Shown in pieces: positions 56,080 through 64,000 of a stretch of 64,000 nt of DNA. The notes below the pieces were generated by a model. That model did not search any database and was not told where the DNA came from. It saw nothing but the letters and a program-made list of their open reading frames with translations. Numbering within the stretch: the first letter of the stretch is position 1; each line of letters opens with the position of its first letter. A program made the translations under genes and the position numbers. Source of the stretch: Acytostelium subglobosum LB1 (lineage: Eukaryota > Evosea > Eumycetozoa > Acytosteliales > Acytosteliaceae); assembly GCF_000787575.1 (NCBI RefSeq), contig NW_012236522.1:434001-498000 (forward strand), read 5' to 3'.

Positions 56080-57855
56080 TTAGATCTTTGATTGTCTCCA
56101 CACGTATCCAGATGATCTGGAATAGCCGACCTTTCTGGACAACTCATCAGCAGACGTTGGTCCTCTTGAGCCAAAGGCGTATTTCTAAGGAATAGGAATG
56201 GACAGGATGTTAGCTTACGGTATGACTATCCTACGAATGCTACAAGGTCTATACATACCTCTGGTACCATCTTATTTTGCTCAATTGCCTCGAGCAGAGG
56301 AGTGAAGATTTGCCAAGCGACATCAAGCTCATCATCTCTAACGAACAGGTTGTGATCACCCTTGATACAGTCCAAAATCAAACGCTCATAAGCATCTGGC
56401 AAGTCAAGATCCTCGTATCTCTGGCTGTAAGACAGGTCCAACTCTGCTTGTTGGATTTCCTAGGAAGGGTAGGTTGAGAGACATGTTAGTGTCGAGGGCT
56501 TCAAGACAGACAACGAACAAGGATGAGGGTACTTACATTGTTCAAACCTGGCTTCTTGGTCAACAACTTCAGGTAGACAGCCTCACCGGGCTGGATTCTC
56601 ATGACCAACTCGTTCCTGGAACAGTCTTGGTCACTGAAGAGGAAGTTGTCTGGACGCTTGAACTGGATTCTGACCTCGGTCTTTCTCTGGTCCAAAGCCT
56701 TGCCACACTTCAAGATGAATGGAATTCCTCTCCATCTTGGGTTGTTGACGTAGAACACCTGTGAGGCGAACGTTGGGGTGAGCGAGTCCTTTGGAACTCC
56801 CTCGTCATCAAGGTAGCCTGGATGCTTGCCATCGGCACTCTTGGTGAATTGTCCGAGCACGAGGTTCTCCAACAGTGGTCTCTGGACACAGCGCAGAAGC
56901 TTAACCTTCTCGTTGGTGATGTCCTCAGCGGTCAAGGACACGGGTGGCTCCATGGCTACCAAGGAGAACACCTGCATCAAATGGTTCTGCATGACGTCTC
57001 TGATGATTCCAAAGCTGTCAAAGTAGCCACCACGGCCCTCAGTGCCAATGTCCTCCTTGAACGTGATGGAGATCGATTGAATGTGCGACTTTGACCACAG
57101 TGGCTCAAAGACGGCGTTGGCGAAACGCAATATCATCAAGTTCTGCACCATCTCCTTTCCGAGATAATGATCAATACGATAGAGATCCTTCTCCTGGTAC
57201 AACAGCTTGAGCTCCGCGATCAAGTGTCTTGAAGTAGTCAAGTCTCTTCCAAAAGGCTTCTCAACGATAACTCTGCTCCAGCCAGACTATATGTATGATT
57301 GATTGAATGAGTGAGTGCGGGTGATTGATTGGACGATCGAGCAATCTAATCCATACCTTGGAGATCAAGGATGACTTGATACCCTTGGCAACCTCGACAA
57401 AGATTGATGGAGGGATGGCCATGTAGAAGAGTCTGTTGTGGTTCTTGTTTGTGAACTTTGCCTCTGACTCATCCAACATGACATTGAACTTGTCATATGC
57501 TTCCTGTTGATCGTATGCACCACTGTGATAGTAGAGCAGCAAACCAAACTCCTCCTTCATCTTGGCATCTCCCTTCAAGCTTCATGAATGGAGGGGCATT
57601 GATCGTCAGCGAGTTGTTCAAATCCATGTGCACTCAATCAATCAATCAATCACATGATTCGAGCGAGACATACTTTGAAGTGATCTTCTTTCTAAACTCA
57701 TCGAGTGGGATATGAGAACGAGCATAACCATAGATGATTGTCTCCTTTGGCAATAGATTCCTGCAGTACAATCCAAATATTGCTGGATAAGTCTTCTTCT
57801 TGGCAAGATCACCAGATGCACCAAGTACAACGATTGTTAATGTTCCATGTGTCAT
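56080..57855 (-). CDS. g6pd-1: Glucose-6-phosphate 1-dehydrogenase
   Basis: Five exons on the minus strand, 57855-57674, 57579-57357, 57286-56537, 56459-56259 and 56184-56080, give 486 residues, the usual eukaryotic length. The N-terminal Rossmann motif is [20 protein letters not shown], with [10 protein letters not shown] setting NADP preference. The active-site peptide is [20 protein letters not shown] (RIDHYLGKE holds the catalytic His and substrate Lys). [28 protein letters not shown] and a C-terminal structural-NADP region with [20 protein letters not shown] are all present. It catalyses the first step of the pentose phosphate pathway in the cytosol, making NADPH. The protein ends [14 protein letters not shown]. 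An AT-rich stretch, TATATATATATTATATGTATATATATAT, lies 10-40 bases upstream of the start. Confidence 0.96.
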
Positions 57856-58549
57856 GATTACTATTATATATATATATTATATGTATATATATATGATATG
57901 ATTGAAATATATGAATGAATGAGATTAGATTGAACACTTTGGTTGAGTGTTGGTTGAGGTGGGAGTGTCGGGGGACAACAATTTAATTTGGATGGATGTT
58001 CACGAACTCAAAGTGTGAGCCACGAGAAGATAATAATTAATGTGTTCCGATTCACGTTCCAACACATCAAACAAACATTAATGTTTGTAAATGGGGATAT
58101 AAATACAAATATATTTGTTTATAGAACTTTGAATTCACATGTAATCAGTGTTCAGATTGATGGAACACAGTATAACCTTAACATTTTTGACGTTTCGTTT
58201 GGAACACGGAACTCGACTCTCGTTGCAGAACCAAGATTATTTAGATTATTGGTCCAAAAACCATAATGATCAAAGTTGAAATGAACTTCATTGTTAATGT
58301 CCAAGTCAACACAACTTCAATTTTCTTCATTCATCTCCAGTGTGGTGTCAATTCAAAACAACCTTTCATTAGTTAGTTGGTGTTGATTGGATGTTTGGTC
58401 TGAGTTAGTGTGGGTGACTCAGCAGGTCTTGAATGATTGAATGAATGAATGCATGAAGTGACATCTCGACAGTTATTAGTTATTGTGTGAAACTTAGATA
58501 GACAACTAGTAGTATTGAAACAAACAATTAATCAATCAATCAATCAATA
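57856..58549. other. Divergent intergenic, g6pd / lectin gene
   Basis: Contains the AT-rich g6pd promoter, a perfect 18-base palindrome at 58071-58088, a 92-codon frame at 57988-58266 with no recognisable domain (not called), and an AATC run directly before the lectin-gene ATG. Confidence 0.45.
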
Positions 58550-60401
58550 ATGCGAACATCATTAGTATCAAGGTTGATGTTGGTATCCATCGTTGCGATG
58601 ACGTTGGTGGCAGCAATCAATGCTTATCCGGATGGCGACTCTAGACAGAGACCAGTGGACAAACACTCATTCCGTGCACCATTTATTGCAACAGCATCTG
58701 GTATACCATATTGGGAGATCAAGGGCGATACACTCATCAGTGAGGAGTACATCAGACTGACAGGTGACGTCAAGTCATCCTACGGCAATCTGTGGAACAC
58801 CGAGATTGTCGACCTCACCAACTGGGAGGTGACCATGGAGTTCCGCATCAGTGGCACTGGACGAATTGGTGCCGATGGCATTGCCTTCTGGTACGTCGAC
58901 CTCAACCACAACCCCGACAACCACGACACCAACGTCTTTGGCTTCAAGTCAATCTGGAAAGGACTCGGTGTCTTCTTTGACACATTCGACAATGATGGAA
59001 ATGTATGTTTTATCATGATCACAATCAATCATACCCTCACTCACCTACTCACCTAATCAATCAATCACGTGAATGAATGTTGTAGGGAGACAATCCTTTG
59101 ATCAGTGTAGTGTACAATGATGGCAACCAATTCTTTGACACAAGCAAGGATGGAGTCAACTTGAGATTGGGAGGCTGTACAAGCAAGATTAGGAATCCAT
59201 CAAAGAATACTAAAGCCAAGATTAGATACAACAATGGAATGATCTCTGTCTCGTTGGACACTACCGCCTCTGGTCAATTCGACGAGTGTGTCAAGGAGAT
59301 CAGAATCCAATTGCCAGAGAACTATCGCTTTGGTGTCACTGCCGCCACTGGTGGACTGCATGGTATGTCATCGAATCATTCATCCCACCTCATTCACTCG
59401 CTAACCATCGCGCCACTCGACACACAGACAACCACGACATCTACTCTCTCACCACTCAATCACTTGATGTCCAGAACAACTATCGTCGTTACGAGAAGCA
59501 ACGTCAGCAGCAGAGGGAGAGAGAGCAACAGAGGGAGTTTGAGTTGAAGCAACAACAATTGCAACAAGAACAGCAGCAACAGCAACAACAACAGCAGCAG
59601 CAGCAGCAACAACAACAGGTGCCACCACAGCAGCAACAGCAACAACAACAGCAGTTCCAACAACAAGCTCAACAGGCCCAACAAGCCCAACAACAGGCTC
59701 AACAACAGGTCCAACAACAGGCACAACAATATCAGCAGACTCAGCGTGAGAACATTCCAGTCGAAGAGCAGGTGCCATCGTTGATCAAGAAGGTGGACAT
59801 CCTCAAGGAGATGGTACACACTCTTCACAGCACAGTGGACGAGTCCGAGACCAAGAACACCGTCGAGAAGGTCAGAGAGCAAGTCCACAACGTCGGCCAA
59901 GCCGTCACCCTGCTCGCAACCAACGTCGTCACCAAGAAGGACTTTGACTCCTTCCGTTCATCAAGTGAGCAGAAGCAGCAACAATATCACAAGGAGCTCG
60001 CCGACCTAAAGTACGTGTCCACGTGGCTCTCGCGATCATCCGGCCAATGACTAACCATCCACCCACCCACCTATCCATCACTCACGAACAGGATGCTCAT
60101 CAGTGATATGAAGGCAGCAGTGAATCAGAGGATCAATAACAATGACCAGGACATCTCCAAGACCTTGCAGCAGCTGACACAGAATGTCAATGGACTGAAG
60201 GGTATGGTGGAGTTGACGTCGCGCGACACTCAAAAGATCTCATCGACACTGCAGGTGAATGCCAACGAGATAGCATCCACCATTGAACGACAGACTACAT
60301 TTGGCTTCTGGTCCTACTTCCTCTTTGTCCAAGCCATCTTTGTCTTTGGCTTCATCTTCTGGAGGAAGTACAAGGATGATAACAACAAGAAATTGATATA
60401 A
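58550..60401 (+). CDS. ERGIC-53/VIP36-like L-type lectin cargo receptor
   Basis: Four exons, 58550-59002, 59086-59362, 59428-60010 and 60092-60401, give 540 residues. A signal peptide (SRLMLVSIVAMTLVAAINAY) precedes an L-type lectin domain, residues about 38-260: SFRAPFIATASGIPYWEIKG, EEYIRLTGDVKSSYGNLWNT, GRIGADGIAFWYVDLNHNPD, GVFFDTFDNDGN and VSLDTTASGQFDECVKEIRI. The DGIAFWY and FDTFDND motifs hold the calcium and mannose-binding residues of the family. Poly-Gln and a coiled coil follow, then one membrane helix, YFLFVQAIFVFGFIFW, and a cytoplasmic tail ending NNKKLI. The KK at -4/-3 is a COPI retrieval signal, as in ERGIC-53 (KKFF). It carries glycoproteins from the ER to the Golgi. AATAAA is at 60485. 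Confidence 0.92.
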
Positions 60402-61523
60402 GTAATAGAGAGAGGTAGTATTATTATAATCAAGCGCGTAGTAGTATATATATACATCCATCATTCAGTCATTCAGTTCGAACAAATAAACAGGTTACGC
60501 ATCAATCAATCATTCATTGACCAAGACTATAGTGTAGTGGTACACATTGGCGACGCCACGACGATGTCTAACCATGCAATGGCAATCAATGGTAATCAAT
60601 GGGACATTCGCGGAGAATCGGAAGACATGTTGATAGCCGGTGGCATGCAGCCAGGCATGTGTAATGACACGCTTGAGTAATACTATTTAGGATAGTGCTG
60701 TCTCGTTAGGTGACCCCCGATACCGTTGAACGACACGTACAGTGTCAATGGACCACCGACCTCAACAAGGATGATTCATTCGGTTGTTGGGACCATCAAA
60801 TTATTAATTGATTTTTTAAAAAATTATATTATATTTATTTTCGAAAGTGTTAACTAAGTCAGGTGATGGAGAAAGTGATAGGGACTCGGGTGATGCAAGG
60901 ATCGCACTTGTGACGGGGTCAGGTGGATGTGGGAGGTTCATCCCGACCGAACGAGGACCTTTGATATCCCCCCACACTCACACACTATGCTATGAATGAA
61001 TGAATGAACGACACACAGAGAGTGCACTTTGGTTTATGTACGTTGTAGAGTAGATTGTAACATTCATTCACTAAACGAATCCATTCATACTTTATCTACT
61101 TATATTTATATTTATATACACATTCACGTATGTATCTTAATCATTCATTCATTCAAACAATGGTTCATTCAGTAAAGCCAAACTTCAGTCAAACATTCAT
61201 TCATTCATTCAATCAATCATTCATTCTATCAATCAAAAAGTGGACCGGTCACATGATCTGACCTAACTGACCAAACGAATGAAGATCATCATATCATGAT
61301 CACACTTGTTGTGATTATGGGTATGTTTGAGTGAGTGAGTGTGTGAATCAAGCGACGAGAGCGAACGAGGGTGTGATCACCACAGTCCCATTTAATTTGA
61401 TGATCACTCTTTGTGTTGTTCGTTCATTCATTCAATCATTCATTCAATCAATCAATATTAGTATCATTAGTATCATACTAATTAGTATTATAAACAAATA
61501 TCATATTATTACACAGATAAAAG
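60402..61523. other. Intergenic, 1.1 kb
   Basis: 60530-60780 is less repetitive and moderately GC-rich, with a tRNA-A-box-like TAGTGTAGTGGTAC at 60531 but no B box. After 60960 come GAAT/ATTC runs and the glutamine synthetase leader. No gene is supported. Confidence 0.45.
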
Positions 61524-63850
61524 ATGTCTTTTGCCAACACACGTAGAGCTAAGATCATCGAGTCCATCGACCGAAGAGTGCCAGTGGCGGCAGAGTGCCA
61601 GAAGCTGAACACCGCTGAGGACCTGACAGAGATCTATGACTCGGACACTTATGGCCTCAACGCCATGCGTGAGACCCTGCCATCGCATTGCTACAAGAAG
61701 ATCCGTGAGGTCATTGCCTCTGGCCAGCCACTCGACCCAGCCATCGCCGACATGGTTGCCAACGGAATGAAGGAGTGGGCCATCAAGCGTGGCGCCACTC
61801 ACTACACTCATTGGTTCCAGCCACTCAACGGTCTGGTCGCCGAGAAGCACGACTCGTTCGCCTCCATCTTCCCAGGCGACGAGCGTCTCTTGCTCGAGTT
61901 CTCAGGCATGCAGCTGATCAAGGGTGAGCCCGATGCCTCTTCCTTCCCCTCGGGTGGTCTGCGTTCCACCTGGGAGGCCCGTGGTTACACCGTCTGGGAC
62001 GCCACCTCGCCAGCCTTCATCCGCAAGGACGAGAATGGCTCCACACTGTGCATCCCCACCGCCTTCTGTTCGTGGACCGGTGAGGCTCTCGACCAAAAGA
62101 CACCACTTCTCCGTTCCATGGAGCGTGTCTCTGAGGAGTCCGTCAAGGTTCTCTCCGCAATCTTCAAGGAGAACTACAAGACTGTCTACCCAACCTTGGG
62201 TATTGAGCAAGTATGTTGACAATGAGCGAGCGAGTGTGATGTGTGAGCGGAACTATTCCACCCACCCCACCCGACACACAGACAACAGGATCAATCAGAT
62301 GACTAACAAACACTCAATCAATCAACCAACTAATGTAGGAGTTCTTCTTGATCGACAGACAATTCTACCTCGCCAGACCAGATTTGATTCAATGTGGCAG
62401 AACCTTGTTGGGAGCTAAGCCACCAAAGGGACAGGAGCTCGAGGACCATTACTTTGGTACTATGAACTCTAGAATCGTCGCCTGTATCCAGGACGTCGAG
62501 TGGCAGATGTGGAGACTTGGTATGCCATTGAAGACCCGTCACAATGAGGTCGCTCCAGGCCAGTACGAGGTTGCCCCAATCTTTGAGCGCGCCAACGTCG
62601 CCAGTGACCACAACATGGTGTTGATGGACGTGCTCAAGGCCACCGCCATCCGCCACGGACTCGTCTGTCTGTTGCACGAGAAGCCATTCGAGGGTGTCAA
62701 CGGAAGCGGCAAGCACAACAACTACTCGCTCGCCACCAACACTGGCTCCAACTTGCTCGACCCAGGTACGACCCCAGCCCAGAACGCCCGTTTCATTTGC
62801 TTCTTGACCGCCATCATCCGCGCCGTCGACATCCACGCCGACCTCTTGCGTGCCTCCGTCGCCAATACTGGTAACGAGCACCGTCTGGGCGCCAACGAGG
62901 CCCCACCCGCCATTATCTCCATCTACCTCGGCGCCGAGCTCGACCGCGTCGTCCAGGACATCATCAACTCGACCACCAACGACGCCGCCTACGAGGGTGG
63001 CGAGAACATCAAGCTCGGTGTGGGCGCCTTCCCACCCCTGCCACGTGACTCCACCGACCGCAACCGTACCTCACCATTCGCCTTCACTGGTAACAAGTTT
63101 GAGTTCCGTGCGGTCGGCTCCAGCCAGGCCGTCGCCTTCCCATGCATCATCTTGAACACCATCGTCTCTGAGTCCCTGCGCTTCATCCGCACTGAGATCG
63201 AGCGTGAGCTGTCCAACCACAGCACACCAAACAAGGCGTTCAACCACGTCATCAAGGACATCCTGTCCAAGCACAACAGAGTCATCTTCAACGGTGACGG
63301 CTACGGCCAGGAGTGGCGCGACATTGCCGCCAAGCGCGGCCTCGCCAACCTGCCCTCCACCCCAGAGGCCCTCGCCAGCCTCAACTCGGAGAAGAACATC
63401 AAGTTGTTCGAGTCATTCCAAATCCTGTCCCAGGTTGAGTTGCAATCACGTCAGCACATCCTCTACGAGATCTACGTCAAGAACATCACCATCGAGGCCA
63501 AGTCCCTGTACGACATGGTTCAGACCATCGTGCTGCCCGCCGCCATCAAGCATCAGAGAAACGTTGCCGAGTCGCTCAACGCCGTCATGCCATTCGTCCA
63601 AAGCCAGAAGAACCTGCCACTGCCAACCCACCAGATCAACATGCTTGCCGACCTGGTCAACAACATCAACTCGCTGGTCGAGCTGAACGCCCGTCTGATG
63701 GCCGCCGTCAAGGCATCCAAGTCACACAACGAGAAGGAGCACGCCTTCTCTTTGAGCTCCAGCGTCATCCCCGTCATGAAGGATGTCCGCAAGGTTTGCG
63801 ACGGTTTGGAGTGTGTCATCGACGACACCATCTGGCCAATTCCCAAGTNA
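61524..63850 (+). CDS. glnA3: Glutamine synthetase, type III (GlnN family)
   Basis: Two exons, 61524-62210 and 62339-63850, give 732 residues, the large size that defines GS III. Motifs: [20 protein letters not shown], the GS III-specific block [20 protein letters not shown], the ammonium/glutamate site [20 protein letters not shown] and [20 protein letters not shown] (ATP and glutamate binding), [15 protein letters not shown], and the C-terminal helical part unique to GS III. It makes glutamine from glutamate, ammonia and ATP, and works as a dodecamer in the cytosol. GS III is mainly bacterial and occurs in amoebozoans and some algae. Codon use is strongly GC3-rich, implying high expression. 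The stop codon is TNA at 63848-63850 because base 63849 is undetermined; the next in-frame codons are ATC TGA. Confidence 0.96.
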
Positions 63851-64000
63851 ATCTGAGATCCTCTTCCTTCGTTAAGTGCATCTGCCTGCTGCACCTTTGG
63901 TTCAATGCAATGGTTCATCATCATCGTCATCAATATCATCATCGTTGCTTTATATAATACACACGCACAAACAACTACTACTACTACCAATGATGACCCC

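Noticed and set aside
57988-58266. 92-codon open frame in the g6pd/lectin spacer
   Set aside because: No domain, unremarkable composition, overlaps AT-rich promoter DNA, and no splice or expression evidence can be seen.
60528-60610. Possible tRNA (TAGTGTAGTGGTAC looks like an A box)
   Set aside because: No GGTTCGA-type B box and no acceptor, anticodon or T stem at the right distances.

Overview
The window is protein-coding nuclear DNA from a social amoeba (Dictyostelia). Evidence for this: very gene-dense DNA with short GT-AG introns, many carrying a TACTAAC-like branch site; intergenic DNA and introns full of AATC/ATTC/GATT tetranucleotide runs; long Asn, Gln, Thr, Ser and Asp/Glu tracts in the proteins; and dictyostelid-type versions of PKB, G-alpha 8, glycogen phosphorylase and type III glutamine synthetase. 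Base composition is clearly richer in G+C than Dictyostelium discoideum, so a dictyostelid of another group is likely. The exact species cannot be fixed from the sequence alone.

I resolve 26 protein genes, nearly all by joining exons. Left part (1-16 kb): an F-box-like gene running off the edge, then six plus-strand genes: a WIP/verprolin-like actin regulator, a two-winged-helix nuclear protein, a CID-domain (RNA polymerase II CTD-binding) protein, a Lines homologue, a two-module FUSC membrane protein and ORC2. From 16 to 34 kb: a minus-strand coiled-coil RhoGAP-like gene carrying an apparent one-base frameshift, HIBCH, a nucleotide-sugar transporter, UDP-glucose pyrophosphorylase, an NST1/FAM193-type coiled-coil protein, mitochondrial AsnRS and an unrecognised gene.

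From 33.6 to 48.2 kb all five genes are on the minus strand: PKB/Akt, glycogen phosphorylase, proteasome lid subunit Rpn5, G-alpha 8 and a remarkable protein with two tandem ASH2-type zinc/winged-helix modules. The right part (49.8-64 kb) holds a small secreted NTF2-like protein ending in KDEL, the clamp-loader subunit Ctf8, a TIG/EGF membrane protein, a C2H2-bromodomain-PHD protein, glucose-6-phosphate dehydrogenase, an ERGIC-53-like lectin ending in KKLI, and type III glutamine synthetase.

Functional threads are chemotaxis and cytoskeleton (WIP, RhoGAP, PKB, G-alpha 8), glycogen and sugar metabolism (UGPase, glycogen phosphorylase, G6PD), chromatin and replication (ORC2, Ctf8, ASH2-like, bromo-PHD) and the early secretory pathway (KDEL protein, ERGIC-53). 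These are linked only by proximity; there is no sign of an operon. I see no tRNA, rRNA, CRISPR array or recognisable mobile element. The least explained DNA is a hairpin-rich stretch at 44.83-44.98 kb, a pair of competing hairpins upstream of PKB, G-quadruplex-capable tracts, and tandem CACGTG repeats in a G-alpha intron.
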